DNA from: BOKV01 sp049289295
GTDB lineage: Bacteria; Pseudomonadota; Alphaproteobacteria; Rhizobiales; Rhizobiaceae
DNA: 64,000 bases
Direction of reading: 5' to 3'
Assembly: GCA_049289295.1 (NCBI GenBank)
Contig: JBATLL010000124.1
Span: 144,303 to 208,302, forward strand
Shown here: positions 1-9,113 of the stretch, piece after piece
Numbering within the stretch: position 1 is the first letter of the stretch
How the letters are laid out: every line of letters starts with the position of its first letter
Notes under the pieces: model-generated
Told to the model about the DNA's origin: nothing
What the model saw: only the letters and a program-made list of their open reading frames with translations
Database searches by the model: none
Program-made: the position numbers and the translations under genes

Positions 1-417
1 ATTACCTGCGAGGAAGCCCGTTTCTCTGCTAACTTTGCACTGCTTGGCATGCATTGCGGGTTTGCGATTTCGAAAACACTGCCGCGCACTGTTGGGCAGG
101 CAGCCGCTGCGCGACTTCTCTACACCGGTAACCGAATAAACGGAGTTGAAGCGTGGGAATGCGGCCTCGCAGACTTTCTGGTCCCACAAGAAGAACTGCG
201 CGACCGCGCAATCGCCTTCGCTTCAGAGATTGCAAAAGGTGCGCCAATCGCCGTGCGGGACATGCGCCGCACGCTGAGGCAGGGGCTCGTTGAGGAAGTC
301 CGTGCAGCCCTTGCCCATGAACTCTCAATGCAGCGCAACCACATGCAGACGGCTGATTTCAGGGAAGGTATCAAGGCATCTTCTGAACGCCGGACGCCGG
401 AGTTTGCAGGCCAATGA
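1..417 (+). CDS. Enoyl-CoA hydratase/isomerase (crotonase) family, 3' part only
   Basis: The reading frame is open from the first base, so the gene starts upstream and only about 138 C-terminal residues are visible. These have the typical C-terminal half of a crotonase: the ARLLYTG segment, the WECGLAD stretch, and the terminal region ending in RRTPEFAGQ (compare the common EKRPPxFxGR ending). The catalytic glutamates and oxyanion-hole region would lie largely upstream and cannot be checked. The stop overlaps the start of the CoA-transferase by 4 bp (ATGA), so it is translationally coupled to the acyl-CoA genes that follow. The likely role is hydration or isomerisation of an enoyl-CoA in a short catabolic pathway; the substrate is unknown. 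Confidence 0.85.
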   Translation: MTCEEARFSANFALLGMHCGFAISKTLPRTVGQAAAARLLYTGNRINGVEAWECGLADFLVPQEELRDRAIAFASEIAKGAPIAVRDMRRTLRQGLVEEVRAALAHELSMQRNHMQTADFREGIKASSERRTPEFAGQ

Positions 418-1694
418 CAAGCACAATCGAAACTGCTTCAAGCTCAGCCAGATCAGTTCCTCAAGGACCACTTGCCGGTGTCCGTGTGATCGATCTCACG
501 CGGGTCTATGCAGGACCGTTATGCTCGCAGACGCTGGCCGATCAGGGCGCTGATGTCATCAAGGTCGAGCCACCGGTTGGCGATGAAACCCGCAACTGGG
601 GTACGCGACTAGATGGCGACCGCTCCACCTATTTCAACGGCTTGAACCGCAACAAGCGATCAATTGCCCTTGATCTTGGCAAGGATCCCGGGCGCGAAAC
701 CCTGTTGCATCTTCTCGAAAACGCGGATGTGATGATCCACAATTTCAAGCTCGGAACCCTGCCACGCTGGGGTCTTGGCTATGAAGATGTCCTGTCAAAG
801 CGGTTTCCGCGTCTGGTCCAGTGCACAATCACAGGCTTCGGCAATGAAGGTCCGCTCGCCGGTATGGCTGGCTATGATGTTGCCGTGCAGGGATTTGTCG
901 GCCTCGCCTCAATTAACGGCGAAGCAGGCAGCGAAGGCACGAAGATCGGCCTGCCGCTGATCGACCACGCAACAGGGCTTTCTGCAGTCAATGCGATCCT
1001 GATGGCCCTCTTCGAGCGCGAACGCTCAGGCCTCGGCCAACATGTCGGTGTCAGTCTTTATAATACGGGTCTGACCATGCTGCACCCGGCGGCTGCGGCA
1101 TGGATGGCAACCGGCAAGATACCGCGTCCTACCGGCAATACCGAACATTGGGTGGCTCCTTACGGTGCCTATCCCTGCAAGGACGGTAGAGTGTTCACCG
1201 GTGCCGGAAATGACCGGTCCTTCGCAAAGCTTGTTACAGTTCTCGGTGCACCTGAACTGGCAGAAGACTCGCGCTTCAAGACCAATGCCGACCGTGTTGA
1301 GCATCGTGAAGCGCTGGATGCAGCAATGACTGCGTTGACAGCGCATCGAAGCTCCAACGAGGTTGCACTGGAAATTCTCGATGCCGGGTTGGCCGCAGGA
1401 CCGTTTCTAAACCTCGAACAGGTCTTCCAGCACCCCCAGGTGACAGCGAACGACATGCTGATTGATGAGCCGGGTTACAAGGGCACGGGGCTGCCAATGC
1501 GCTTCCTGCGCACGCCCGGCGCCTACCGCATGGCACCTCCGCATTTTGGTGCGCATACCGATGAAATTCTTTCCGAAGCCGGAATGGATGCGGAGCAGAT
1601 AGACCGTCTCGAAGCCGAAGGTGCCATTGTGAGAGAGCGCAAGGCGATCACAGCCAAGCCGAACGACGGCGAACCTGTTGGCGGTGAAAAATGA
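414..1694 (+). CDS. CaiB/BaiF family (class III) CoA-transferase
   Basis: A 426-residue protein of normal family length. The N-terminal PLAGVRVIDLTRVYAGP motif and the ADVIKVEPP and NRNKRSIALDL blocks are class III CoA-transferase hallmarks, and Asp155 in GYDVAVQG corresponds to the catalytic aspartate of formyl-CoA transferase. The family moves CoA from a donor acyl-CoA to an organic acid in the cytoplasm. The gene overlaps its neighbours by 4 bp on both sides, and both neighbours are crotonase genes, so an acid is probably activated to its CoA thioester and then hydrated or isomerised. The TRAP transporter downstream may import that acid (inference). Substrate not identifiable. Confidence 0.93.
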   Translation: MTSTIETASSSARSVPQGPLAGVRVIDLTRVYAGPLCSQTLADQGADVIKVEPPVGDETRNWGTRLDGDRSTYFNGLNRNKRSIALDLGKDPGRETLLHLLENADVMIHNFKLGTLPRWGLGYEDVLSKRFPRLVQCTITGFGNEGPLAGMAGYDVAVQGFVGLASINGEAGSEGTKIGLPLIDHATGLSAVNAILMALFERERSGLGQHVGVSLYNTGLTMLHPAAAAWMATGKIPRPTGNTEHWVAPYGAYPCKDGRVFTGAGNDRSFAKLVTVLGAPELAEDSRFKTNADRVEHREALDAAMTALTAHRSSNEVALEILDAGLAAGPFLNLEQVFQHPQVTANDMLIDEPGYKGTGLPMRFLRTPGAYRMAPPHFGAHTDEILSEAGMDAEQIDRLEAEGAIVRERKAITAKPNDGEPVGGEK

Positions 1695-2476
1695 GCAATC
1701 AGGCAGCGCAGGGACTGAGCCTCACGATCGGTGATCACATCGCCTGGATCAGTATTGACCGCCCGGAGCGCATGAATGCATTGCCGCCCGACGGTTTTGA
1801 AGCCCTCGCTGCGATGGCAGAAGAAGCTGAAGACAGTGACGATGTGCGCGTCATTGTCATCTCGGGAACCGGCGGAAAGGCGTTTTGTGCCGGGGTTGAT
1901 CTGAAGTCTTTGGCTGAAGCAGGTGACAGGAGATTTCCCGCACCCATGAAAGGCGACCGGCGCAACCCCTTCGAGCGTATTCTGGAAATCAACAAGCCCG
2001 TGATCGCATGTCTGGAGGGCGTGGCAATTGGTGCAGGGGCGGAGCTCGCGATGGCCTGCGATCTGCGCTTCGCGACAGATGATCTGCGTTTTGCCTCGTC
2101 CGAAGCAAAGGTCGGTTTGGGAGCCAATTTTTCATCGGTCATGTTGCCGAGGCTATTGTCCAGAGCACTGGCGCTGGAGCTTCTTTATACGGGTAGACCG
2201 CTTTCTGCACAGGAAGGCCTTGCCCATGGCTTCTTCAATCGCGTCCTGGCACCTGCCGAAATCCGCAAGGTAACAAAAGACGTGGCTGCAACGATTGCAG
2301 CAAATGCACCACTCACACTGCGGCGCTGCAAGGAAACCTCAACCAAATCGATGGGCCTGCCGCTTGCGGCGGCTCTTCGTCTCAATGTCGGACCGGATCC
2401 CTACACCAGTGAGGACCGGATCGAAGGCATGAAAGCATTTGTCGAAAAACGGCCACCGCAATTTGTCGGTCGTTAA
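1691..2476 (+). CDS. Enoyl-CoA hydratase/isomerase family protein
   Basis: A complete 261-residue crotonase. The oxyanion-hole region reads AFCAGVDLKSL, and both usual catalytic glutamate positions are retained (GAGAE and SSEAKVG), so hydratase activity is plausible. The protein ends with the family-typical EKRPPQFVGR. It begins inside the stop of the CoA-transferase gene (ATGA overlap) and is followed after 23 bp by a TRAP substrate-binding protein, consistent with one transcript. The presence of two crotonases in the operon suggests two successive steps, such as isomerisation plus hydration, or different substrates (inference). Confidence 0.92.
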   Translation: MSNQAAQGLSLTIGDHIAWISIDRPERMNALPPDGFEALAAMAEEAEDSDDVRVIVISGTGGKAFCAGVDLKSLAEAGDRRFPAPMKGDRRNPFERILEINKPVIACLEGVAIGAGAELAMACDLRFATDDLRFASSEAKVGLGANFSSVMLPRLLSRALALELLYTGRPLSAQEGLAHGFFNRVLAPAEIRKVTKDVAATIAANAPLTLRRCKETSTKSMGLPLAAALRLNVGPDPYTSEDRIEGMKAFVEKRPPQFVGR

Positions 2477-2499
2477 ACCTGAAACGGGAGGAATACCAA

Positions 2500-3525
2500 A
2501 TGAGTTATCTAGGAAAAATCAGCCGTGCCGGTGCATTGGCGCTTACCATGGCGATGGCTGCCACAAGTTATGTTCAGGCCACGGATCTGAGATTGGCGTC
2601 CTATCTGCCACCAGAACATTTTGGCACCAAGCTGATCATCAATCCGCTGATTGCGAAGATCGATGAATATACCGGCGGTTCGGTCAAGGTTCAGAACTTT
2701 CCGGGGGGGCAGCTGGCCAATGCGCCGGGCACGCTCAACGCCGTGAAAACCGGCATTGCCAATATGGGCTTTGTTGGTGTCGGCTATGTCGGCGATGCAA
2801 TGCCCCTTTCCACAGTTGTGGAATTGCAGGGAGCATTCGCGGATCTCGAAAAAGGCCATGCTGCCTATTGGCAACTGGTGCAGGATAAACTGCTTGAGGC
2901 CGAGTTCGTTCCGAACAAGGTGCGTCCGGTCATGATGAACCTGTTGCCACAAACGCAGCTTGTTCTTGCCAAGAACCGTGAAATCAAAAGCCTCGCCGAT
3001 CTGGCAGGACTGAAAATTCGCGTTCCGCATTCAACGGCCGGTGATGCCATTTCCGCGCTTGGAATGGTGCCTGTGGAAATGCCGGTCACCGATCTCTATC
3101 TGGCTCTTGAGCGCGGTACGGTCGATGGCGCCATCAACCTGACAGCCTCCATTCCCTCCTACAAGCTGAACGAAGTGACTGAAGCGGTTACGACCAACCT
3201 TTCAATGGGGTCGATCGGCTTCTTCCTCGTTATCTCGGAAAGCGACTGGGCGAAACTGACACCTGAACAGCAGGAGCAGGTAACGCGCGCGGGTGCAGAA
3301 GCTGGAACGGCAAGCAGCGCAACATTTGTCAAGGTCAATGCCGGTGCAGAAAAGAAGCTGGCAGAAGGTGGTATGACCATGATTACCATTCCTGAAAATG
3401 TAATCGCCGAGATCAATGAGAAGCTGGCCTCGGTGCAGACCAACTGGGTCAAGAGCGTTTCAGAGCGTAATGCAATGGCGGCTGAAATTGCGGCTGCCTA
3501 TAACGAAAATCTGGCCAAACAATAG
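2500..3525 (+). CDS. TRAP transporter substrate-binding protein (DctP family)
   Basis: A 341-residue periplasmic binding protein with an N-terminal signal peptide (basic start, hydrophobic ALALTMAMAATSYVQA, cleavage near residue 27). The fold shows the DctP pattern, including the AGLKIRVPHS block around the arginine that in this family usually contacts the ligand carboxylate. An AGGAG-like ribosome-binding site precedes the ATG. It forms a P-Q-M set with the next two genes and probably captures a carboxylate or acyl compound for the upstream CoA-activating enzymes. The ligand cannot be told from sequence. Confidence 0.93.
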   Translation: MSYLGKISRAGALALTMAMAATSYVQATDLRLASYLPPEHFGTKLIINPLIAKIDEYTGGSVKVQNFPGGQLANAPGTLNAVKTGIANMGFVGVGYVGDAMPLSTVVELQGAFADLEKGHAAYWQLVQDKLLEAEFVPNKVRPVMMNLLPQTQLVLAKNREIKSLADLAGLKIRVPHSTAGDAISALGMVPVEMPVTDLYLALERGTVDGAINLTASIPSYKLNEVTEAVTTNLSMGSIGFFLVISESDWAKLTPEQQEQVTRAGAEAGTASSATFVKVNAGAEKKLAEGGMTMITIPENVIAEINEKLASVQTNWVKSVSERNAMAAEIAAAYNENLAKQ

Positions 3526-3544
3526 GACTGAAGCCCAAGTCTCT

Positions 3545-3568
3545 GGTGCAGGCAGAACCGCTTGCACC
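3545..3568 (+). promoter_or_regulatory. Stem-loop between dctP-like and dctQ-like genes
   Basis: A 9-bp stem (GGTGCAGGC pairing with GCTTGCACC, one G-U pair) with a 6-nt loop lies in the 78-bp gap after the binding-protein gene. No U-tract follows. Such hairpins commonly protect the 3' end of the binding-protein message or attenuate readthrough so that the binding protein is made in excess; that role here is inference. Confidence 0.4.
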
Positions 3569-3603
3569 GGAGGCATGGGGCCTGATCGGCGCGAGCGCAT
3601 TTC

Positions 3604-4122
3604 ATGATTGAGACAATCCGCAGTTTTCTGGACAAGTTGGAGCGGGTGTTGCTTGCCCTGGCAACAGCTGGGCTTGTGCTGATGATGCTTGCGATTTCCT
3701 TCGACGCGCTGGGCAGGCATTTGTTCAACAGCCCGTTCAGGGGAAATTTCGAGCTCACCAGCCTGTATTTCATGGTCATTCTCGTGTTCGGCACGCTATC
3801 GGGGAATTACGCAACCGACTCCCATGTGCGGCTCGACATCGTATCTGCGGGCCTGAAGGCCCGCTTTGGCGGCAATTACGAACGCCTTATTGCGCTTATC
3901 TGCCTGCCCGTCTTTGCGATGTTTGCGTGGTATTCGACCAATGAGGCAATTGCCAAGTTTGCGCACCTGGAAACGCGCATGGGTGCGATCCCGTTTCCGG
4001 TTTATCTGAGCTATGTTTGGGTGGCCTTGGGTGCTTGTACACTAACCGCACGTTTCGTTCTCGATATCGTTTCGCCTCGTGATGATGAGCCTGATCTCCA
4101 CAACGAGGAGACCACAAGATGA
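3604..4122 (+). CDS. TRAP transporter small permease (DctQ family)
   Basis: A 172-residue membrane protein with four hydrophobic segments, the DctQ architecture, including an N-terminal segment rich in leucine and methionine and the FDALGRHLFN motif typical of small TRAP permeases. The ATG is preceded by only a weak ribosome-binding site, suggesting coupling or low expression relative to the binding protein. The stop overlaps the large permease start by 4 bp. Works in the inner membrane with the DctM subunit in sodium-driven uptake (family knowledge). Confidence 0.9.
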   Translation: MIETIRSFLDKLERVLLALATAGLVLMMLAISFDALGRHLFNSPFRGNFELTSLYFMVILVFGTLSGNYATDSHVRLDIVSAGLKARFGGNYERLIALICLPVFAMFAWYSTNEAIAKFAHLETRMGAIPFPVYLSYVWVALGACTLTARFVLDIVSPRDDEPDLHNEETTR

Positions 4123-5423
4123 GCATGATTGGCGTTGCCCTCGCCGGTTTCGGCCTGTTGCTTGCCTTGCTGCTGATCGGTGTTCCGGTTGCCTTCTCAA
4201 TGTTGATGGCTGGCGTTGTGGGCATCTGGATAACGGTCGGCTTTGGCCCGGTTGCCGGCGTGCTTACCCACTCCCCCTATGAACACGTCGCGAGCTATAC
4301 CCTTTCCAGCGTTCCCCTGTTCATACTGATGGCAGAGTTATTAAGCGCTGGCCGCTTCACCTCAGATCTGTTCTCGCTCAGTCACCGCTTTCTTGGCCAT
4401 CTGCGCGGTGGCATCTCTTATGCCACGGTTGCGGGCGGAGTGCTGCTTGCCGCCATGTCCGGTTCCTCGACGGCTGCAGCCAGCACGCTGGCTTCCGTCG
4501 CCTATCCCGAGATGCGACGCTACAACTACGATCCGCGCTTTTCGGCAGCCTTGCTTTCCATCGTCGGTACGCTGGCCATCATGATCCCGCCCAGCATCGG
4601 GCTGATCCTTTACGGGGTTTTCACGGAGACTTCGGTTGGGCGCCTGCTGCTTGCCGGTTTCCTGCCCGGTGCGCTGACTGCCCTTGGATACGCCTTGACC
4701 ATATGGATTCTGGTTCGGCGCAATCCCGAATATGCACCACAATCGGCAAACCCTGCCGGCTGGGACGTGCGCTGGCAGGCGATCAGAACAGCATGGCCGG
4801 TAATCTTGCTGCTTGTTGGTATGATCGCTGCACTTTATTCCGGCATCATCACCGCCACGGAAGTCGGAGCAGTCGGTGCGCTCGCAGCCCTGCTCATCGG
4901 GTTCGCCATGGGGCGGACAAGCCTTGCAGAATTCTGGGCCGCTGCCGTTCGCGCTACCCGTTCAAGTGCCATGATCCTCACCATTGTCGGCTTTTCGGCG
5001 GTGATTGGTGTGTTCATGGCACTGAACGGAACCACCAACATGCTGCTCGGCGCCATTGCAAGCTCTGGGCTGCCTTCCTGGGCGGTTTTGATGCTGGTCT
5101 TGCTTCTGCTTCTTTTCCTCGGATTCTTCCTGGATCAGCTGGCAATCCTGATCCTTACGTTGCCGATCGTTTTCCCGCTTATGACACAGTTGGGATATGA
5201 CCCGGTCTGGCTTGGCGTGATCTTCGTCAAGACAGCCGAGATCGGGCTGATCACCCCGCCAATGGGCATGAATGTTTTCGTTGTCGCAGGAGTGACGAAA
5301 CAGCCGGTAACAGAAATCTTCAAAGGCATCTGGCCGTTCGTGATTACCGAGTTGATTGTGCTGGCCCTGCTGGTCCTTGCCCCTGAACTCGCGCTCTGGC
5401 TGCCAACATTGATCTACGGTTAG
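4119..5423 (+). CDS. TRAP transporter large permease (DctM family)
   Basis: A 434-residue, highly hydrophobic protein with about a dozen predicted membrane segments, the GSSTAAASTLA motif and the IMIPPSIGLILYGVFTE block characteristic of DctM permeases, and the ITPPMGMNVFVVAGV repeat in the second half. It is the last gene of the plus-strand operon and ends only 4 bp from the convergent ilvD stop codon, leaving almost no room for a terminator. Forms the translocation channel with the DctQ-like subunit. Confidence 0.94.
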   Translation: MSMIGVALAGFGLLLALLLIGVPVAFSMLMAGVVGIWITVGFGPVAGVLTHSPYEHVASYTLSSVPLFILMAELLSAGRFTSDLFSLSHRFLGHLRGGISYATVAGGVLLAAMSGSSTAAASTLASVAYPEMRRYNYDPRFSAALLSIVGTLAIMIPPSIGLILYGVFTETSVGRLLLAGFLPGALTALGYALTIWILVRRNPEYAPQSANPAGWDVRWQAIRTAWPVILLLVGMIAALYSGIITATEVGAVGALAALLIGFAMGRTSLAEFWAAAVRATRSSAMILTIVGFSAVIGVFMALNGTTNMLLGAIASSGLPSWAVLMLVLLLLLFLGFFLDQLAILILTLPIVFPLMTQLGYDPVWLGVIFVKTAEIGLITPPMGMNVFVVAGVTKQPVTEIFKGIWPFVITELIVLALLVLAPELALWLPTLIYG

Positions 5424-5427
5424 CTAC

Positions 5428-7305
5428 CTAAAACTGGCGGGTTGCGCGCTCAAGCGCTTCCAGCCGTTCAGTATCGCGTGCACCACCCTTGTCGGCAGAG
5501 CTCGCCATCAACCCGTAGATGCGCAGCGATGTGCTGACATCTCGTTTGCGGTTGGCGGGTTTCCACGCCTTGTCGCCCCGTGAATTCATTTGCTCGCGCC
5601 GGCGGTCAAGTTCCGTTTCGGATACATCGAGATGGACACGGCGGTTGGGCACATCGAATTCGATGATATCCCCATCCTCCACCAGCGCGATGGCACCGCC
5701 GGACGCCGCTTCCGGCGACACATGGCCCACTGAAAGACCGGAGGTCGCACCGGAGAACCGGCCATCGGTGATCAATGCTGCCTTGTCCCCAAGGCCACGT
5801 GCCTTGAGAACGCCGGTCGGTGTCAGCATTTCACGCATGCCCGGTCCGCCGCGTGGTCCTTCGTAGCGGATAACCACGACATCGCCTTCCTTCACCTTGC
5901 CGTTCTGGATCTTCTCAAGCGCCTCTTCCATGCTTTCGGCCACAATGGCGCTTCCCCGGAATGTCATGAGGTTGGCAGGAACACCGGCACTCTTCACGAC
6001 ACAGGAATCCGGCGACAGATTGCCATATAGAACCGCGAGACCGCCATCGCCCGAAAACGCATGCTGCGCGGAACGGATGACGCCATTTTCCCGATCAATA
6101 TCAAGTTCCCGGAACCGGTTCGACTGGGAGAACGCACTGATCGAACGAACGCCGCCGGGCGCAGCCTTGTAGAGCATCCTGGCAGTTTCGTTCTGGGGGT
6201 TGGTTACATCCCAGGCTGCGGTCACGTCCCCGATGGGCGCGCCAAGTACTGTCGGGTTGGAAGCGTGAAACTTGCCGACCTTTACCAGTTCGGCGATGAC
6301 AGTCATCACCCCGCCAGCCCGGTGCATGTCTTCAATGAAGATCTCCTCAGCCGATGGTGAAACCTTGCAAAGGCAAGGCGTATCGCGGGATATCCGATCA
6401 AAATCGTCAATGGAGAAATCCGCGCCCGCTTCCTGCGCAATTGCCAATAAGTGCAAAATCGTGTTGGTCGACCCACCGATTGCCATCGTCATTCGGACGG
6501 CATTTTCCAGCCCCTCTTTGGAGCAGATCGAACGCGGAAGGATGCTGGCATCCCCTTCGCCATACCAGGCCTTGGCCATGTCGACAATGCGGTGAGCGGC
6601 TCGTTTGAAAAGGTCTTCACGGTCGGTATGGGTGGCGACAATTGTGCCATTTCCTGGTAGCGCCATGCCGAGCGATTCCGTCAGGCAGTTCATGGAGTTC
6701 GCCGTCCCCATCAGGGCGCAGGAACCGCAGGTTGGGCATGCGGATTCTTCCACCGCGTCGATTTCTTCCTGCGTCGCATCCGGTGCACCCGCAACATAGA
6801 TCGTGTCGATGGCATCGATGCGCTTTTCATGGCCGCGATAGGTGAACTTGCCCGATTCCATCGGTCCGCCGGAAACGAAGATGGTGGGAATGTTCAACCG
6901 GTTTGCCGCCATAAGCATGCCCGGCGTGATCTTGTCGCAATTGGAAAGGCAGATCAGCGCATCGATCGAATGCGCATTCGCCATGTATTCGACCGCATCG
7001 GCAATGATCTCCCGCGATGGCAGGGAATACATCATTCCTTCGTGACCCATGGCGATGCCATCATCGACAGCGATCGTATTGAACTCTTTTGGAACGCCAC
7101 CTGCCTCGCGGATTTCCCGCGCAACCAGTCTACCGAGTGCCTGCAGGTGAACATGGCCTGGCACCATCTCGGTGAACGAGTTGGCGATCCCGATAATCGG
7201 CCGTCCGAATTCATGCGAGGCTGTACCGGTAGCACGCCACAATGCGCGAGCACCGGTATTCATCGGGCCAACAGTTACCTTGTTGGAACGTAGTTTCATG
7301 GCCAT
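5428..7305 (-). CDS. ilvD: Dihydroxy-acid dehydratase (IlvD/Edd family)
   Basis: A 625-residue protein, close to the long E. coli-type IlvD. It has the iron-sulfur cysteine regions CLSNCDKITPGM and ACPTCGSC, the GGSTNT motif and the C-terminal DGRFSGATSGLSVGHVSPEA signature. IlvD converts 2,3-dihydroxy-3-methyl acids to 2-oxo acids in branched-chain amino acid synthesis. The start ATG directly abuts the stop of the upstream ornithine-cyclodeaminase-like gene, with GGAG overlapping that stop; a second ATG six bases on has better spacing. Being the last gene of a catabolic-looking TRAP/M81 operon is unusual for a housekeeping ilvD, so a second copy dehydrating a related hydroxy acid is possible. 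Confidence 0.9.
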   Translation of the reverse strand: MAMKLRSNKVTVGPMNTGARALWRATGTASHEFGRPIIGIANSFTEMVPGHVHLQALGRLVAREIREAGGVPKEFNTIAVDDGIAMGHEGMMYSLPSREIIADAVEYMANAHSIDALICLSNCDKITPGMLMAANRLNIPTIFVSGGPMESGKFTYRGHEKRIDAIDTIYVAGAPDATQEEIDAVEESACPTCGSCALMGTANSMNCLTESLGMALPGNGTIVATHTDREDLFKRAAHRIVDMAKAWYGEGDASILPRSICSKEGLENAVRMTMAIGGSTNTILHLLAIAQEAGADFSIDDFDRISRDTPCLCKVSPSAEEIFIEDMHRAGGVMTVIAELVKVGKFHASNPTVLGAPIGDVTAAWDVTNPQNETARMLYKAAPGGVRSISAFSQSNRFRELDIDRENGVIRSAQHAFSGDGGLAVLYGNLSPDSCVVKSAGVPANLMTFRGSAIVAESMEEALEKIQNGKVKEGDVVVIRYEGPRGGPGMREMLTPTGVLKARGLGDKAALITDGRFSGATSGLSVGHVSPEAASGGAIALVEDGDIIEFDVPNRRVHLDVSETELDRRREQMNSRGDKAWKPANRKRDVSTSLRIYGLMASSADKGGARDTERLEALERATRQF

Positions 7306-8271
7306 TTACTCCGTGGCAGAATACCGTTTGCGAATGAGATCGGCAGCAGCCAGATCCTGCGCCGCGACACCGAGAGAACGGTAAAGCGTGATCGCATCCG
7401 CGCTGCTGCGTCCGCTTGCCGAACCACAATGGACTTCGCCGATCTCGGCACGGATATGATCTTCCGTAATCCGCCCGTCCCTGATTGCCGTTATGATTTC
7501 CTTAGCTTGCGCAAGTGCAGACGCCCGGTAGTCGACAAAGAGTTCCGACCTGAGCAGCAAGGTTTCGTCAATCTCCTGCAGGACGGGAATGGACGCGCCA
7601 ACGGCATTCACATGGGTTCCGTGCCCAATCCAGTCACCAAACAGAACGGGCTCGACAGTGGAGGTTACAGAGCAGACAACATCGGCACCTTCGACCGCAG
7701 TTTTGATTTCTGGTGAAGCAACAAAGATCACGCCGGGATATTGCGCAGAAACCCTTGATACAAATGCTTCTGCCTTTTCCTGTGTCCGGCCCGCAATGCG
7801 TATTTCCGTGAAATTGCGCACCAGCGTCAACGCTTCGATATGGCTCTCGGCCTGCTCGCCAGTTCCGATGATCGCCAGCATTGTTGCGTCCGGGTTTGCC
7901 AGGCGCCGTGTCGCTGCGGCAGATGCTGCAGCAGTTCGGATCGCGGTAATGGCATCCGCATTCATTGCGATTTCCGGCGCGCCGGTTTCAGGATCAAACA
8001 GGATCACGATGCCAATATGGGAGCTCAGGCCCTTGGCCGGATTGCCGGGAAACAGGCTCAACAGCTTGATGCCGTAAAGTGTGCTTCCTGCGTCCGACTT
8101 CATCGCACCGGGCATGATACCGAGCTTGTTGGTGCCATCGATGTCCATGATCGTGCGCAATGGCAGGTTCGCCTCTCCGCGCGATACCTTGATCATCGTT
8201 TCTTCCATGCAATCGATCGCTTCTGCCATCGGCAGCAGGCGGCGAACATCATCGGCATCCAGCAGCTTCAA
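7306..8271 (-). CDS. Ornithine cyclodeaminase/mu-crystallin family protein
   Basis: A 321-residue member of the OCD/mu-crystallin family with an NAD(P)-binding Rossmann segment (AIIGTGEQAESHIEAL) and the family MPGAMK and TAAASAAATR motifs. Family members include ornithine cyclodeaminase, alanine dehydrogenase and imine/ketimine reductases, so the specific reaction is open. In this operon, beside an FAD amino-acid-oxidase-like protein and a peptidase-like protein, handling of an imino or amino acid intermediate is most likely (inference). The gene abuts ilvD without a gap and starts 23 bp after the hydrolase gene. Confidence 0.88.
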   Translation of the reverse strand: MKLLDADDVRRLLPMAEAIDCMEETMIKVSRGEANLPLRTIMDIDGTNKLGIMPGAMKSDAGSTLYGIKLLSLFPGNPAKGLSSHIGIVILFDPETGAPEIAMNADAITAIRTAAASAAATRRLANPDATMLAIIGTGEQAESHIEALTLVRNFTEIRIAGRTQEKAEAFVSRVSAQYPGVIFVASPEIKTAVEGADVVCSVTSTVEPVLFGDWIGHGTHVNAVGASIPVLQEIDETLLLRSELFVDYRASALAQAKEIITAIRDGRITEDHIRAEIGEVHCGSASGRSSADAITLYRSLGVAAQDLAAADLIRKRYSATE

Positions 8272-8294
8272 CGCATTTCACTCCTGTCGCTTTT

Positions 8295-9113
8295 TCAGTG
8301 TTTCGTCAGACCAAGGACCTGCTGCAGCATTGCCGTATAGGCATCGGGCCGGGTCACATAGGGAAAGTGGCTGGCATCCCCCATGTTGAATGCCTGCGCT
8401 GGCTTCAAGGCCGCTTTAAGAGCCTCACGAACCGGAGGCGGGATCAGGTGATCATCCTCGCTCTCCACCGTGAAAACACGCTCATGTGGCAAGGATTGCG
8501 GCGGCAGCACGGGAGCGTTTTTCAGCGCAATCAACCGGTTGCGCAATTCGCTTTCCGGAATTCGGCCTTCCACTTCGGCGGCCAGAAGTTCAGCCAGGTC
8601 GCGATAGGGATGGCCATCCGTCATCCAGTTGCGCAGTCCACCGAGAAACCCGTTGGCAAGAACGCCGATCTCCACCGTTTCCAGATCCATCGCGTATGGC
8701 GGAATGGCTTGGACTATGGAGGTATCAGGAAGTGTGTTGGCGGCAATAAGTGTCCCGAAGACCGTGGAGTGGCGTGCTGCGGTGTATTGGGCCACATAGC
8801 CACCGAGCGACGAACCAAGAATGACCCCGCCTTGAAGGCCGTGCTCTTCGGCCATGACAGCAAGGTCGTTTGCCCATTCACCGATCCCCCCTGCAGCGGG
8901 ATAGCTCAGCGCAAGAATGCGGACTTCCCCTTCCAGTGCCTCGATCTGCTGCCAGAAGATGTCTGCCCGGCCCAGCGTGCCCGGAAGCAGCACAAGTGCC
9001 GGACCTTTCGAGCCTGCCTGGACAAAGCCCCACTCTCGGTCACCGCAGCGCCATTTCAGTTCCGGGTGGCTCGCTGCAAACCGGTTTCGGGAGGCAATCA
9101 GCGGATTGGTCAT
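8295..9113 (-). CDS. Alpha/beta-fold hydrolase
   Basis: A 272-residue alpha/beta hydrolase. The oxyanion-loop PGTLGRADIFW, the nucleophile elbow GSSLGGYVA and a terminal GDASHFPYVTRP histidine motif give a complete Ser-Asp-His arrangement. It overlaps the M81 gene by 4 bp (ATGA) and is therefore co-translated with it. The reaction is not predictable; an ester, lactone or amide formed in the same pathway is the natural candidate (inference). Confidence 0.85.
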   Translation of the reverse strand: MTNPLIASRNRFAASHPELKWRCGDREWGFVQAGSKGPALVLLPGTLGRADIFWQQIEALEGEVRILALSYPAAGGIGEWANDLAVMAEEHGLQGGVILGSSLGGYVAQYTAARHSTVFGTLIAANTLPDTSIVQAIPPYAMDLETVEIGVLANGFLGGLRNWMTDGHPYRDLAELLAAEVEGRIPESELRNRLIALKNAPVLPPQSLPHERVFTVESEDDHLIPPPVREALKAALKPAQAFNMGDASHFPYVTRPDAYTAMLQQVLGLTKH

